Below, piece after piece: positions 1 to 10,064 of a stretch of 58,656 bases of DNA (the stretch's first letter is position 1; each line of letters opens with the position of its first letter). The stretch is from Pectobacterium brasiliense. GTDB taxonomy: Bacteria; Pseudomonadota; Gammaproteobacteria; Enterobacterales; Enterobacteriaceae. Where the stretch lies: positions 71,684 to 130,339 of the forward strand of contig NZ_JACDSF010000010.1 of the NCBI RefSeq assembly GCF_013449685.1. The letters run 5' to 3'. Made by a program: the position numbers and the translations under genes. The notes beneath the pieces are model-generated. The model saw nothing but the letters and a program-made list of their open reading frames with translations. It was not told the DNA's origin and made no database searches.

Positions 1-19
1 CAGGCTGCTCCACCCCGCG
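1..19 (-). tRNA. Initiator tRNA-fMet, 5' fragment (cut by window edge)
   Basis: The first 19 bases, read on the minus strand, match the 5' end of enterobacterial initiator tRNA: acceptor strand CGCGGGG followed by the start of the D arm (TGGAGCAGCCTG). The leading C, which gives the unpaired C1-A72 that marks initiator tRNA, is present. Only the first quarter of the gene is inside the window. The metZWV initiator tRNA cluster lies beside mltA in E. coli, which supports the call. The number of gene copies beyond the edge cannot be seen. Confidence 0.85.
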
Positions 20-32
20 TCCGTGGATGCGC

Positions 33-60
33 ACTATACTCGTCATGAACATTGATGCAA
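33..60 (-). promoter_or_regulatory. Promoter of the initiator tRNA gene
   Basis: On the minus strand a -35 element TTGCAT (55-60) and a -10 element TATAGT (33-38) are separated by 16 bp. The -10 is followed by a GCGC-type discriminator before the tRNA 5' end at 19. A GC-rich discriminator is typical of stringently controlled stable-RNA promoters. The remaining sequence, 61-311, shows no gene and forms the upstream region of mltA. Confidence 0.7.
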
Positions 61-311
61 CCTATTTCTGTAAAAAACGCAGCATTGGGTTGTTGGGTGA
101 TTAATTTATCATCGAGTGGGTTGATTTGTCACCGAATGGATGGTTTTGTGAACGGAATACGACGATTAACAGAAAAATCGATTTTTTACGATGCCGTGTG
201 CAGAGTGGCATTTGTTTGACCCGTGGATTTATGTGCTCTCCCATTCCTTTCTCGATAGCCGTTTGTTATCGTTCGACGGTAAATTTTTTGATGTAAAAAG
301 CGAGCGCAAAG

Positions 312-1442
312 ATGAAGGGACGGTGGGGAAAATACGTGCTGACCGCAGTGGTCATTGCCATTCTGGCGGGGTGCCAATCCAGGCCAACCGATCGCGGGCA
401 GCAATATAAAGATGGTCACCTCAACCAGCCTCTGGAATTGGTGAATGAACCTAATGCCAAAGGAAAACCGGTCAACGCACGGGATTTTATGACTCAGGTT
501 TCTGAAATTCGGTCGGCGTCACCTAATCTGTACTCGCGCAATAATACGACCTTTCAGGCGATTGAAAACTGGATGATGTCCGGTGCCGATACCCGCGAGC
601 TGAGCAAGTTTGGTCTGAATGCCTGGCAGATGGAAGGCGTTGATAACTTTGGTAACGTGCAGTTCACCGGTTATTACACGCCGGTATTGCAGGCGCGTCA
701 TACCCGTCAGGGGGAATTCCGCCATCCTTTATATGCCATGCCGTCAAAGGGCAAAAATAGCCGTCGGCTACCAGATCGCGCCGGTATTTATTCAGGTGCG
801 CTGGATGAACGGCTGGTTCTCGCTTGGACTAACTCGCTGGTCGATAACTTCATGATGGAAGTGCAGGGCAGCGCCTATATTGATTTTGGCGATGGACGTC
901 CGCTGACGTTCTTTGGTTACGCTGGCAAAAATGGCCATGCCTACCGCAGTATTGGTAAGGTGCTGATCGATCGTGGTGAAGTGCCGCGTGAAGAGATGTC
1001 GATGCAGGCCATCCGCAAGTGGGCGGAGCAGCATTCCGAATATGAAGTGCGTGAACTGTTTGAGCAGAATCCTTCTTTTGTGTTCTTTAAGCCAATGATG
1101 TCTGCTCCCGTCAAAGGGGCTAGCGCCGTGCCGCTGGTGGCGAAAGCCTCCGTTGCCTCTGACCGTTCGCTGATCCCAGCAGGTACGGCTCTGTTAATGG
1201 AAGTGCCGCTGCTGGATAACGTGGGTAAATTCACCGGCAAGTATGAAATGCGCTTGATGATCGCACTGGATGTCGGTGGGGCGATTAAAGGCCAGCACTT
1301 CGATATGTATCAGGGCATTGGGCCGGATGCTGGTCACTCGGCGGGTTTCTACAACCACTATGGCCGAGTCTGGGTGTTGAAGAACGCGCAAAGCAGCCCG
1401 ACGAACGGTTCAGGATCGCTGTTAGTCAACAATCCACAGTAA
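312..1442 (+). CDS. mltA: Membrane-bound lytic murein transglycosylase A
   Basis: MltA cleaves the glycan strands of peptidoglycan between MurNAc and GlcNAc, forming 1,6-anhydro-MurNAc ends. It works from the inner face of the outer membrane. The 376-residue protein (E. coli about 365) starts with a lipoprotein signal: a short basic stretch, a hydrophobic core and lipobox LAGC with lipidated Cys21. The MltA barrel follows, including the block QMEGVDNFGNVQFTGYYTP. Near the C-terminus the 3D-type block ALDVGGAIKGQHFDMYQG carries the catalytic Asp. The gene is monocistronic. Its 3' end meets the convergent dapA-like gene across a 13-bp perfect stem. Confidence 0.96.
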   Translation: MKGRWGKYVLTAVVIAILAGCQSRPTDRGQQYKDGHLNQPLELVNEPNAKGKPVNARDFMTQVSEIRSASPNLYSRNNTTFQAIENWMMSGADTRELSKFGLNAWQMEGVDNFGNVQFTGYYTPVLQARHTRQGEFRHPLYAMPSKGKNSRRLPDRAGIYSGALDERLVLAWTNSLVDNFMMEVQGSAYIDFGDGRPLTFFGYAGKNGHAYRSIGKVLIDRGEVPREEMSMQAIRKWAEQHSEYEVRELFEQNPSFVFFKPMMSAPVKGASAVPLVAKASVASDRSLIPAGTALLMEVPLLDNVGKFTGKYEMRLMIALDVGGAIKGQHFDMYQGIGPDAGHSAGFYNHYGRVWVLKNAQSSPTNGSGSLLVNNPQ

Positions 1443-1459
1443 TCGTGCTTTCGTCTGAA

Positions 1460-1497
1460 ATCTCAGAAGTGGCATTAAGATGAACCACTTCTGAGAT
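1460..1497. terminator. 13-bp perfect stem between convergent genes
   Basis: ATCTCAGAAGTGG (1460-1472) pairs perfectly with 1485-1497 around a 12-base loop. It lies between the ends of mltA (plus) and the dapA-like gene (minus). No clear U-tract follows on either strand. It is therefore either a weak two-way terminator or a 3'-end protecting hairpin. Confidence 0.5.
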
Positions 1498-1529
1498 GAA
1501 ACACTTGCTCTCCACGCGCCAGAACAGAA

Positions 1530-2447
1530 TCAGCGGTTAAAGCCGTATTTGCTGCTCAATCCTAATTCGTTCACGATACGAACGCCTGACTCCAACGCTT
1601 CGCCCTGCAAACCCCGCAGTGGACGACGCAGGCTGCCTGCTGGTAATCCGACTGCCTTCATCAACGATTTCACCGCCACGGGATTGATTGCCGAGTAGGT
1701 ATAGTGCAGCAGCGGCAGCAAATGCTGATACGCCTTACGGAAGCGTTCTGCATCCTCGCCGTTTTTCCACGGACGAGAAATTTCGGCCAGTTCTGCCGGT
1801 GCAATATTGCCTGTCATGTTGGCGGTTCCATGGCCTCCCAGTGACATTGTTGGCACGACTAAACCCAGATTGGGCGAGTCGCAGCACATTACCGACACAT
1901 CGGGATTGCCTGCCAGCACTTGTGCAACCTGACCCACGCGGGTGGTGGATTCTTTATGAATGACGTAGTTTGGGTGTTGGAAAATACGTAGCAGCGATGT
2001 CCAGTGCAGATCCGTTTTTACACGTGGCGGGTTGTTATAAATCCCTAATGGCAAATCGGTCGCATCTGCAATTTCCAGAAAGTAGCTTTCGATGTCACTC
2101 TCACTGGCACAAATATAGGCGGGGGCGGCGATAATGGCACCGTCTGCGCCGTTGTCATGTGCATAGCGCACATAGTCAATGGTGGTATCGGTATTGTTAC
2201 CGGTACAGCCATAGAACAGCTTCATTTTGCTGGTGCTGTATTGCGCGGTTCGGCGGATGATCGCTTTCCTCTCATCTGGGGACAGCATGGACACTTCCCC
2301 GGTTGAACCCATAATCAAAACGGCAGCCGTGCCGTTGTCTTCTTGGAATTTTAATAACGCTTCAAATGCGCCGAAATCCACGCTGCCATCGTCATTGAAA
2401 GGTGTAATGAGGGCAACGAATGACCCTTCAATTTTTTCTCTGCTCAT
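1530..2447 (-). CDS. DapA-family (DHDPS/NAL) lyase or aldolase
   Basis: This 305-residue class I aldolase of the dihydrodipicolinate synthase / N-acetylneuraminate lyase family should use a Schiff-base lysine to make or break a C-C bond next to a pyruvate-like keto acid. Visible family motifs are GSTGEVSMLS (active-site Thr region, about 47-56), YNNPPR with the catalytic Tyr, and IHKEST with the Schiff-base Lys. It is unlikely to be the biosynthetic DapA: GSTGEV replaces the usual GTTGES and it sits in an accessory transport module. A strong Shine-Dalgarno (AGGAAA) precedes the ATG. It lies downstream of the tetR gene on the same strand, with a 43-bp gap. The substrate cannot be told from sequence. 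Confidence 0.85.
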   Translation of the reverse strand: MSREKIEGSFVALITPFNDDGSVDFGAFEALLKFQEDNGTAAVLIMGSTGEVSMLSPDERKAIIRRTAQYSTSKMKLFYGCTGNNTDTTIDYVRYAHDNGADGAIIAAPAYICASESDIESYFLEIADATDLPLGIYNNPPRVKTDLHWTSLLRIFQHPNYVIHKESTTRVGQVAQVLAGNPDVSVMCCDSPNLGLVVPTMSLGGHGTANMTGNIAPAELAEISRPWKNGEDAERFRKAYQHLLPLLHYTYSAINPVAVKSLMKAVGLPAGSLRRPLRGLQGEALESGVRIVNELGLSSKYGFNR

Positions 2448-2490
2448 GTCTGTTTCCTGTCGGTTTAAACGTGTTACGAATAACGAAAAA

Positions 2491-3192
2491 TCAGGACTGA
2501 AGGGATGTCTCAGTCAGTGGTTTGGCGGTAAAACCCGCCTCGACAAAACGTAATAGGTGCGATAACACGCGATCGTCATCGCGGTTGTCACACAGCCCTT
2601 TGGAGAGCAACGCCAGACGGCCAGAACGCGGATCGGCGTCGGTTAGCACGTGCATGGCGGCACCGCGGGCAAATTCATAACGCCAGATCACTTCCGCGCG
2701 CGATAGCGCTGGTAGCGCACGAGAAAAGGCATCGATAAAACGGTGAGCGACGTGATCGAACTGCGCCGACAGCAGTGCGGTGACTTCCAGACCCGGCGTA
2801 GCCCGCAGATGTTGTAACAGGCGAACGACAATGCGCCCGCCGTCGGGCGTGCGAGCCGTTTTAACCAGCGGGCGCAAGAGTGCATCCAGCAGCGCTGCAA
2901 CGGGCAGTTCATCACCGTGATTAGCCTTTTCCACCTCATCCAGCAGATGCGTTCTTTCGTCATTCAACGGGCCGAGAACGTTGTCCAATACGGCACGCAG
3001 TAACCCTTCTTTCGAACCAAAGTAATAATTCACCGATGCCACATTCACGTTGGTGGCTTCCGTTATTTCGCGAATCGTCGTTAGCTCACTGCCTTTGCAG
3101 GCGAAGATCGTGATGGCCTCACGCAGGATACGCTGCTTAATGTCAGCCTCTTTTTCTTTGCTTTGATCTTTAGTTTTCAATAACGCCACCAT
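2491..3192 (-). CDS. TetR/AcrR-family transcriptional regulator
   Basis: This 233-residue regulator has an N-terminal TetR helix-turn-helix at about residues 20-66 (AITIFACKGSELTTIREI ... VNYYFGSKEGLL). The large C-terminal region is ligand-binding and dimerising; a CecR-like C-terminal domain is possible. An AAAGGA ribosome site lies 8 nt before the ATG. It sits between the M20 amidohydrolase gene and the dapA-like gene on the same strand, so it probably controls this module. The ligand would then be a transported or processed compound. This role is inferred from position only. Confidence 0.9.
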   Translation of the reverse strand: MVALLKTKDQSKEKEADIKQRILREAITIFACKGSELTTIREITEATNVNVASVNYYFGSKEGLLRAVLDNVLGPLNDERTHLLDEVEKANHGDELPVAALLDALLRPLVKTARTPDGGRIVVRLLQHLRATPGLEVTALLSAQFDHVAHRFIDAFSRALPALSRAEVIWRYEFARGAAMHVLTDADPRSGRLALLSKGLCDNRDDDRVLSHLLRFVEAGFTAKPLTETSLQS

Positions 3193-3218
3193 GATTCATC
3201 CTTTTTGCTCACGCTTGC

Positions 3219-3235
3219 CGTCGGATGTACCGACG
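3219..3235. promoter_or_regulatory. Palindrome upstream of the TetR-family gene
   Basis: CGTCGG (3219-3224) and CCGACG (3230-3235) form an inverted repeat with a 5-base spacer, 27 bases before the tetR start codon. It could be a TetR operator or a short RNA hairpin at the end of the amidohydrolase transcript. No U-tract follows, which slightly favours an operator. Confidence 0.35.
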
Positions 3236-3277
3236 TCATGCATTGTTAGATTGAGGCCGTGGGGAAATGCGCTCCCG

Positions 3278-4543
3278 CTAGACTCGGTTACTGATAACGT
3301 CAGTCCTTGGTAAACCCAGTTCTTGATAAACCAATGTCGCCCAATAGCGGATCCCTAATGGGATCAGCGCATCATTAAAGTCGTAGTGCGGGGTATGTAG
3401 GTGATGCACGTTGGGCGCATTTTTGTCGCTGTTCCCCAGCATCATGAAGGCGCCGGGGCGTTGCTCCAGCATGTAGGCAAAATCTTCTGCACCCAGCAGC
3501 GGCGTCATTGCGGTGTTAACCTGTTCGAATCCCACGACCTGCGCGGCAGCGTTAACGGCTAACTGCGTGGCGTGCGTGTCGTTAACCAGCGCGGGATACT
3601 GCCGTTCATAATGCACGTCGGCCGTTGCGCCAAAGCCCTGCGCAGTGCTGTGTGCCAGCTCTCGCAGGCGCGTTTCCAGCAGGTGGCGCACGCTCGGCGA
3701 ATAGCTCCGTCCGGTTCCTTTAAGGATGACGCTATCCGGGATAACGTTCGGGGCATGGATATCACCGCCCTGAATATGACCGATGCTGAGCACTGCTGCC
3801 TCCATCGCAGGGACGTTGCGGCTGACGATGGTTTGCAGGCCAAGCATAAATTGCGCGGCGGGCAGCGTCGGGTCGATAGAAAGGTGTACGCCTGAACCGC
3901 CGTGTCCGCCTGTGCCGTGAAACGTGACCTGCCAGGTGTCGCTGGCCGCCAGCATAGGGCCGCTGAGAATCGCGAATTGACCTACCTCGATACCGGGCTT
4001 GTTATGCAGGCCAAACAGCCGGTTGCAGGGGAACCTGGTCAGCAGGCCGTCATTGAGCATGGCAAGTCCGCCACCTAATCCTTCTTCCGCGGGCTGGAAA
4101 ATAAAATGTACCGTGCCAGCAAAGTCGGGGTACTGAGACAAATAGCGTGCGGCACCCAGCAGCATGGTGGTGTGCCCATCGTGTCCGCAGGCATGCATTT
4201 TCCCAGCATGCACCGAGGCATAGGGTAGGTCCGTTTTCTCATTGATATACAGCGCATCCATGTCTGCCCGCAGGCCGATGCTGTCTTCACCGGGATAACG
4301 GCCATGTAGGGTGGCGACCACCCCCGTTCCACCGATGCCGGTTGTGACAGAAAGCCCCCATGCTGTCAGCTTTTCTGCCACCAATTGCGCGGTAGCAACC
4401 TCTTCAAAGCCGATTTCTGGGTGCTGATGAATATGGTGACGAATCGCAATCAGCTCAGGTAAGAAATCCTGAATGACCGATTCCATCGCGGCTTGATCAA
4501 TAGCGGTTGATGTATTCACTTGGCGTTCACTGTGCTTATCCAT
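3278..4543 (-). CDS. M20 family amidohydrolase (hippurate-hydrolase type)
   Basis: This 421-residue peptidase-M20D enzyme hydrolyses amide bonds of N-acyl amino acids or related compounds with a metal centre. Metal-binding and catalytic motifs are present: [29 protein letters not shown] and QPAEEG. The lid/dimerisation domain occupies roughly residues 200-320, and a late GAEDFAYML metal ligand motif follows. There is no signal peptide, so it acts in the cytosol. Its start codon overlaps the end of the ABC ATPase gene by 8 bp, so the two are translationally coupled. That suggests the substrate is imported by the transporter and then cleaved. Confidence 0.92.
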   Translation of the reverse strand: MDKHSERQVNTSTAIDQAAMESVIQDFLPELIAIRHHIHQHPEIGFEEVATAQLVAEKLTAWGLSVTTGIGGTGVVATLHGRYPGEDSIGLRADMDALYINEKTDLPYASVHAGKMHACGHDGHTTMLLGAARYLSQYPDFAGTVHFIFQPAEEGLGGGLAMLNDGLLTRFPCNRLFGLHNKPGIEVGQFAILSGPMLAASDTWQVTFHGTGGHGGSGVHLSIDPTLPAAQFMLGLQTIVSRNVPAMEAAVLSIGHIQGGDIHAPNVIPDSVILKGTGRSYSPSVRHLLETRLRELAHSTAQGFGATADVHYERQYPALVNDTHATQLAVNAAAQVVGFEQVNTAMTPLLGAEDFAYMLEQRPGAFMMLGNSDKNAPNVHHLHTPHYDFNDALIPLGIRYWATLVYQELGLPRTDVISNRV

Positions 4544-6257
4544 GCGCCTGCCTGCTCATCAACTGTGGAGATACAGGCGTTTCGCGCTGCCCGCCGCTGG
4601 GGACGGCATCGATCAGTTTGCGGGTGTACGGGTGCTGTGGCTGATGCCAGATGCTGTGGTGATCGCCACTTTCCACGCAGCGCCCGTTTTGCATCACCAT
4701 GACCCGGTCGGCGATATAGCGTACTACCGCGAGATCGTGGGAAATAAATAGCAGCGACAGGCCCATTTCGTTTTTTAACTCAACCAACAGATTGAGGATC
4801 TGCGCCTGAATAGAGACATCGAGTGCGGACACCGGCTCGTCGCAAATCACTAGCGAAGGACGTACCACCAGCGCACGGGCAATACCGATACGCTGGCGTT
4901 GCCCGCCGGAAAACTCATGGGGATAGCGGCTCAGGCTGCTTTGCGGCAGACCGACACGATCGATGATATTTTTGATCGCCTGCTGTCGCTGCGCACGATC
5001 GCCAAGGCTGTGCACAATCAGCGGCGTTTCAAGGATATGCTGAATGCTGTGGCGTGGATTCAGCGACGCGTAAGGGTCTTGAAAAATCATCTGTACCCGC
5101 TGACGCAGCGCTTTCAGCCGTGATTCTTTTAGCGTCGTAATGTCTTGCCCATCGAACACGATCTGCCCGTGTGAAGGCGGTAGCAGGCGCAGAATGGTTT
5201 TGGACAGGGTGGATTTACCACAGCCGGATTCGCCCACCAGACCGAGCGTTTCTCCGGGCAAAATGGTCAGTGACACATCGTCAACGGCTAGCACCTTGCC
5301 TTGTGCGGTTGAATAGCGAGTATGAATATTTTTCAGCGAGAGCAGCGGTGGCTGGCTCGTATCGGTGGTTCGGTGAATTAAGGTGGGCGGCGTCAGCAGC
5401 GTAAAGCCTTCATCCGTTGGCGCGTGATGGATTTCCGCCAGCCGATGGGTGCGGTAGTGCCTGTCCTGATCCATGTGCAGCGATGTCGCTAACAGCCCGC
5501 GCGTGTAGCTGTGCTTGGGGGCGAAACGGTGTGTGGATGACTGAAACAGGTCGGCTGCCTGTGCTTCTTCTACCTTTTGCCCGGCATACATCACCGCTAC
5601 ACGGTCGGCCCATTGCGCCACCAGCCCAAGATCGTGGGTAATCAGCAGCAGGCTCATCGAGAATTCACGACGCAGGTTGTCCAGCAGCGCCAGAATCTGT
5701 GCCTGAATGGTGACGTCCAGCGCCGTGGTCGGTTCATCGGCAATGAGCAGACGCGGACGGCAAGCCACTGCCATAGCGATCATGACGCGCTGACGCTGTC
5801 CGCCAGACAGGTTATGTGGATAGTCATCCACCCGGCGTGCCGGTTCAGGGATCTTGACCAGATCCAACAGCTCGATGGCGCGCGTCCGTGCTTGTGCGGG
5901 CGTCAGCGTTTCATGCAACCGCAGTGTTTCGCTAATCTGTTGCCCGATGGAAAGTACTGGATTGAGCGAGGTCATCGGTTCCTGAAAAATCATCGACAGC
6001 GCATTGCCACGTAGCTGGCGCATCTGCCGGTCTGGCAGGGTCAGCAGATCCTGTCCATCAAACAGGATGCGGCCGCTGATTGTTCCCGGTTCGGCGACCA
6101 ATCGCATCAGGGACAGCGCCGTCGCGGATTTACCGCAGCCGGATTCGCCGACCAGCGCCAGCGTTTCTCCGGCGTTAATCGTCAGATTTAGTCCTCGAAC
6201 GGCCTGATGACCGGGAAAATCAACGCGTAAATCTTGAATATCGACCAGCGGCTTCAT
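4536..6257 (-). CDS. Duplicated ABC ATPase of a peptide-type importer (DppD-DppF fusion)
   Basis: This 573-residue protein carries two complete ABC cassettes in one chain, as in GsiA. The first has Walker [11 protein letters not shown] (about 37-46), signature LSGGQRQR and Walker B LLIADEP. The second has [10 protein letters not shown] (about 342), FSGGQRQR and LVICDEP. Both cassettes look catalytically intact. The protein powers import of a peptide or peptide-like compound together with the two permeases and binding protein encoded next to it. It overlaps the next upstream permease gene by 4 bp (ATGA) and the amidohydrolase gene by 8 bp, a tight operon. Substrate identity is unknown. Confidence 0.95.
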   Translation of the reverse strand: MKPLVDIQDLRVDFPGHQAVRGLNLTINAGETLALVGESGCGKSATALSLMRLVAEPGTISGRILFDGQDLLTLPDRQMRQLRGNALSMIFQEPMTSLNPVLSIGQQISETLRLHETLTPAQARTRAIELLDLVKIPEPARRVDDYPHNLSGGQRQRVMIAMAVACRPRLLIADEPTTALDVTIQAQILALLDNLRREFSMSLLLITHDLGLVAQWADRVAVMYAGQKVEEAQAADLFQSSTHRFAPKHSYTRGLLATSLHMDQDRHYRTHRLAEIHHAPTDEGFTLLTPPTLIHRTTDTSQPPLLSLKNIHTRYSTAQGKVLAVDDVSLTILPGETLGLVGESGCGKSTLSKTILRLLPPSHGQIVFDGQDITTLKESRLKALRQRVQMIFQDPYASLNPRHSIQHILETPLIVHSLGDRAQRQQAIKNIIDRVGLPQSSLSRYPHEFSGGQRQRIGIARALVVRPSLVICDEPVSALDVSIQAQILNLLVELKNEMGLSLLFISHDLAVVRYIADRVMVMQNGRCVESGDHHSIWHQPQHPYTRKLIDAVPSGGQRETPVSPQLMSRQAHG

Positions 6258-7189
6258 GCGCTTCTCCCCCGTAACCGTGGATTCAGGGCATCGTTCAACG
6301 CGTCGCCCACCAGATTCAGTGACAGCACGGTTAAGACCAGTGCGGTGCCGGGCAAGGCGGTAAGAAACCAGGCGGTACGCAACGATTCCCGGCCAGCGCC
6401 GATCATGCTGCCCCAGCTCACGCGGTTCGGATCGCCAAAGCCCAAGAAGGAGAGGGCGGATTCAATCAAAATGGCCGAGGCGACCATGACCGACGTGGTG
6501 ACGATGATCGACGGCAGCGCGTTCGGCAGCATTTCCTGAAAGATAATACGCAGGCTGGAAAATCCCTGACTGCGTGCGGCTAATACAAAATCGCTTTCGC
6601 GTAGCGAGCGAAACTCGGCACGCACCAGACGTGCAATCGTCGGCCAGGAGGCAATACCGATGGCCAGTGAAATCAGCGTCACCGAAGGCGAACCGATGGC
6701 GACCAGCACCACGACCAGCAAAAAGGTCGGGAAGGTCTGGAACAGTTCGGTGATGTGAACCAGCAGGTCATCAACTCGACCGCCAAAATAGCCCGCCAGC
6801 GCACCGACGACGGTGCCAATTAACAGACTGACGATGACCGCCGAGAAGCCGATCTGCAAAGAAACCTGTGAACCGTGGACGATTCCGGCGGCGACATCCC
6901 GACCCATCGAATCGGTTCCCAATGGGAAATCAGGGTTTTCGCCCGGCCACAAGAAAGGCTGAGCGACCATATCCAGCGGATCGCCGGGATACAGCAACGG
7001 TGCGAAAGCGGCCATCAGAAATACCGTAATCAGCAACAGCAGGCCAGCCATCCCGGCGGGGTTGCGGATAAATGCACGTACCTCCGGTGACAGGCGAAAA
7101 GGCATTTTTAACGGGCGAGTTGCTACTGAGCTAACGCCGTCCGCTGCGGCTTTCTTCGGTGTGAGATTTTCAGGAGAAAGGTGATTCAT
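6254..7189 (-). CDS. Peptide-type ABC transporter permease (DppC/DdpC family)
   Basis: This 311-residue inner-membrane permease has an extended N-terminus with the OppC-type region, about six membrane segments, and the BPD_transp_1 core. The EAA loop that contacts the ATPase is visible around [25 protein letters not shown]. It starts one base after the stop codon of the preceding permease gene and shares ATGA with the ATPase gene downstream. It forms the membrane channel with the DppB-type partner. Confidence 0.93.
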   Translation of the reverse strand: MNHLSPENLTPKKAAADGVSSVATRPLKMPFRLSPEVRAFIRNPAGMAGLLLLITVFLMAAFAPLLYPGDPLDMVAQPFLWPGENPDFPLGTDSMGRDVAAGIVHGSQVSLQIGFSAVIVSLLIGTVVGALAGYFGGRVDDLLVHITELFQTFPTFLLVVVLVAIGSPSVTLISLAIGIASWPTIARLVRAEFRSLRESDFVLAARSQGFSSLRIIFQEMLPNALPSIIVTTSVMVASAILIESALSFLGFGDPNRVSWGSMIGAGRESLRTAWFLTALPGTALVLTVLSLNLVGDALNDALNPRLRGRSA

Positions 7190-7190
7190 A

Positions 7191-8177
7191 TCAGCGCGCC
7201 TTAATTCGGGGATCGAGCCAGGATTGCAGTAAGTCCACCAGCACGTTAGCCAAAATGACTAAGAAGGCGGAAAGCAGCAGGACGCCTAACAAGACGTTGA
7301 AGTCACGTGCCATTACCGCTTCCAGCGCCAGACGGCCCAGTCCCGGCCAGCTAAAGACCGTCTCGACCACCGCCGCTCCGCCCAGCAGATTGCCGAAGTG
7401 CATACCGGCAACGGTCGTGATAGGCAGCAGCGCACAGCGTAGAATGTGCCTGACGGTAACCCACAGCGGCGACAGCCCTTTGGCATGTGCGGTGCGCACG
7501 AAATCCTGCTGGGCAATTTCCAACATGGCCGCGCGGGTCAGGCGGGCGTAAATGGCGATAAAAAAGCTGCTCAGTGCCACAACCGGCAGGATGGCATGCT
7601 GCAACATATCCTTGAAATATGCCCAGCCAGTGAGGTTCGCGCCGATGGTGATATTGCCGCCGCTTGGTAGCCAATCAAGATGAACGGAAAACAGAATCAG
7701 CGTCATCAGGCCGATCCAGAACCCCGGCGTGGAGTAGAGCAGCAGCGCGATCAGCGAGAGCAGGCGATCGGGCCATTTACCCGCCCACACCGCCATGATC
7801 GTTCCCAGCGTTATGCCGATCACGATGGCGAAGACCTGTGACAGCAGCATCAGGAACAGCGTGCCCGGCAGCCGTGACAGGATCAGATCCATTACCGGCG
7901 CGTTGTAGCGAGGCGAAAAGCCGAGGCTGAACTGAGCCAAATTGCCCAAATAAACCGAAAGCTGTTGCAGTATGGGCTGATCGAGACCGAACTGAGCGCG
8001 CAGGTGTGCCATGGTCGCTTCGGTTGCATTGCCTGCCTCTCCAGCCAGCACATCAACGGCGTCTCCCGGCACTAGCTGCAACAGGAAAAACACCAGAATG
8101 ATAATGCCAATCGCTGTTGGCAGCGCGTGAAGCAGGGTACGCCACAGTACGCGCCCGATTCGTTCTACTTTATTCAT
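7191..8177 (-). CDS. Peptide-type ABC transporter permease (DppB/DdpB family)
   Basis: This permease of about 328 residues has the DppB layout: an N-terminal membrane helix (IGIIILVFFLLQLVPGDAV), a periplasmic segment with the family motif QFGLDQPILQQLSVYLGNL, and five further helices. The EAA loop is around VRTAHAKGLSPLWVTVRHILR. I chose the ATG at 8177, which has an AAGG ribosome site about 7 bases upstream, over a GTG one codon earlier. It is encoded 53 bp after the binding-protein gene in the same operon. Confidence 0.93.
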   Translation of the reverse strand: MNKVERIGRVLWRTLLHALPTAIGIIILVFFLLQLVPGDAVDVLAGEAGNATEATMAHLRAQFGLDQPILQQLSVYLGNLAQFSLGFSPRYNAPVMDLILSRLPGTLFLMLLSQVFAIVIGITLGTIMAVWAGKWPDRLLSLIALLLYSTPGFWIGLMTLILFSVHLDWLPSGGNITIGANLTGWAYFKDMLQHAILPVVALSSFFIAIYARLTRAAMLEIAQQDFVRTAHAKGLSPLWVTVRHILRCALLPITTVAGMHFGNLLGGAAVVETVFSWPGLGRLALEAVMARDFNVLLGVLLLSAFLVILANVLVDLLQSWLDPRIKAR

Positions 8178-8230
8178 CACATACCTTCATGAGAGTTCCC
8201 CTGCCCGCGCAGGAGAATGCCGTATTACGA

Positions 8231-9826
8231 TTACTGATCCAGCCACACGTCGGCCAGACTGCCGTTGACGCCCTGAATATCTGTGACGACGTTATGTACG
8301 CGCTTGTTGTAAATCGTCTGGCGCTTAATTTGGAGCAGGTTCAAATCGGGAATATCCGTGGCGATGATGCGCTGGAACTGCTTGTACAGCTCCACGCGTT
8401 TTTCAGGATCGGTTTCTACCGAGGCCTGCTCAAGCAAACGGTCTACTTCTGGATTGCTGTAATGTGAGCCGTTGCCGAAAGGCACGCCCGGTTGATAGGT
8501 TTTTGACCAGTACAGGCGCTGTACGCCCACGGCAGGATCGAACAGGTTCGAGATGGAACCATTGTTGAAGTCAAAGTCGCGGTCGGTATAAACGCGCTTA
8601 ACGAAGGTGGCGAAATCCTGTGAGCGAATGGTGACGTCAATCCCCACTTTGGCCAGTGCGGATTTGAGGTATTCCGCCACGCGTTTGAAGCTATCGCCAT
8701 AAGGCATGAAATCATGTACCAGCGTGAAGCGGATACCGTTTGCCTGACGTGGGAAGCCGGCTTCGTCCAGTAGTTTGTTCGCTTTGGCAATATCGAAGCC
8801 ATAAGGTGACGGCGTTGCATCATGGAACTGCGCCAGTTCTGGCGTAATCGGCGTCGGTGAACTGACCGCATAGCCGTACCACACCACATTTTTCAACACA
8901 TCAATATTGATGCTGTGCGCAATGGCCTGGCGAACCTTCAGATTCTTCAGGTAAGGGTTATCCAGATTGAACTCAATGCGGGTTTGCGTTGGGCTGTAAC
9001 CGTAGCCAGCGGTTTCAATGCCCAGCTTGGGGTTTTTCTTGATGCGTTCAATTTCACTCAGCGGAACGGGAGAGTCGCTTCCCAGATCGAGCGCGCCGGT
9101 TTCAAGCGCAATCGTGCGAGTGGCGGCATCGGGAATAATCTTCACCACCAGTTTATCGACGTAAGGCTTAGGGCTGTCCCAGTAGTTTGGGTTACGTTCA
9201 TACAGGATATGGCTGCCACGAACCCATTCTTTGAAGACGAACGGGCCGGTTCCAATCGGTGCGGTATTGTGGGGATTCGACAGAATGTCTGTGCCTTCGT
9301 ATAAGTGTTTCGGCACGATAGGCGCTTCGTTAGCGGAGAACGCGCTCAGCAGGTAAGGTGCGGGTTTTGACAGTTCAAGGATCGCGGTATACGGATCCGG
9401 GGTTTTCACTTCGGTGACGTTAGCAAACGTGCCCTGACCGCGTGAATTGTATTTTTTGACGGTCAGAATGGAAAATGCGACGTCCGCAGAAGTGAAGTCT
9501 TGCCCATCGTGCCATTTCACGCCTTTACGTAAATGGAACGTATATTGTTTGCCGTCTGGACTTACTGACCAACTGGTTGCCAACTGCGGGGTCGGCTTCA
9601 TATCGAAATCGTAATTCAGCAGACCTTCAATCACCTTGGCGTTGACCTTCATCACCGCGCCGCTGGTGCTGACCAGACTGGTTAATACAGGCGGCTCAGG
9701 TTCGGCCAAAAAGTTCAGCGTGCCGCCGCGCTTTGGCGTCAGCGTTTCTGCCTGTGCGGCAAGGCCGAAGAGCGAGGACGTCAGAATCAACGCTGACAAG
9801 AATAGATTTTTTTTCATATTTCCCAT
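8231..9826 (-). CDS. Periplasmic peptide-type binding protein (SBP_bac_5 family)
   Basis: This 531-residue extracellular solute-binding protein captures the substrate for the adjacent ABC importer. A Sec signal peptide is evident: KKNLFLSALILTSSLFGLAAQA with AQA cleavage before ETLTPKRGG. The mature part has the family 5 features WHDGQDFTSADVAFS and GTGPFVFKEW. It is the first gene of the minus-strand operon (binding protein, two permeases, ATPase, amidohydrolase). Start choice is open: ATG at 9826, or ATG at 9817, which gives a more standard signal peptide. The ligand is not predictable from sequence. Confidence 0.93.
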   Translation of the reverse strand: MGNMKKNLFLSALILTSSLFGLAAQAETLTPKRGGTLNFLAEPEPPVLTSLVSTSGAVMKVNAKVIEGLLNYDFDMKPTPQLATSWSVSPDGKQYTFHLRKGVKWHDGQDFTSADVAFSILTVKKYNSRGQGTFANVTEVKTPDPYTAILELSKPAPYLLSAFSANEAPIVPKHLYEGTDILSNPHNTAPIGTGPFVFKEWVRGSHILYERNPNYWDSPKPYVDKLVVKIIPDAATRTIALETGALDLGSDSPVPLSEIERIKKNPKLGIETAGYGYSPTQTRIEFNLDNPYLKNLKVRQAIAHSINIDVLKNVVWYGYAVSSPTPITPELAQFHDATPSPYGFDIAKANKLLDEAGFPRQANGIRFTLVHDFMPYGDSFKRVAEYLKSALAKVGIDVTIRSQDFATFVKRVYTDRDFDFNNGSISNLFDPAVGVQRLYWSKTYQPGVPFGNGSHYSNPEVDRLLEQASVETDPEKRVELYKQFQRIIATDIPDLNLLQIKRQTIYNKRVHNVVTDIQGVNGSLADVWLDQ

Positions 9827-10064
9827 CCGTATGCAGAGGGCAGCGTTGTGCGCTCCGCCTTTATTTTTTTAATGGCGTGTTTTGAATGATGTGTTTTGGG
9901 TGACAAAAAACCGTTCTCTTCAGGAGGAAGAGAAATCAGGCTGAATTAAGTCAACATCGGGGCAGTAAAATAGCGTCATTAGCGTTGCTGTATGGCGTAA
10001 TGGGTTTCATGCTGTGTTCCTGGTTTGAATAACGAAAAAATAATAAAACTGCCTGAATTTTAAA

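Noticed and set aside
191-409. 72-codon plus-strand frame overlapping the mltA start
   Set aside because: Overlaps the mltA signal peptide region in another frame; mltA start and lipobox are clear.
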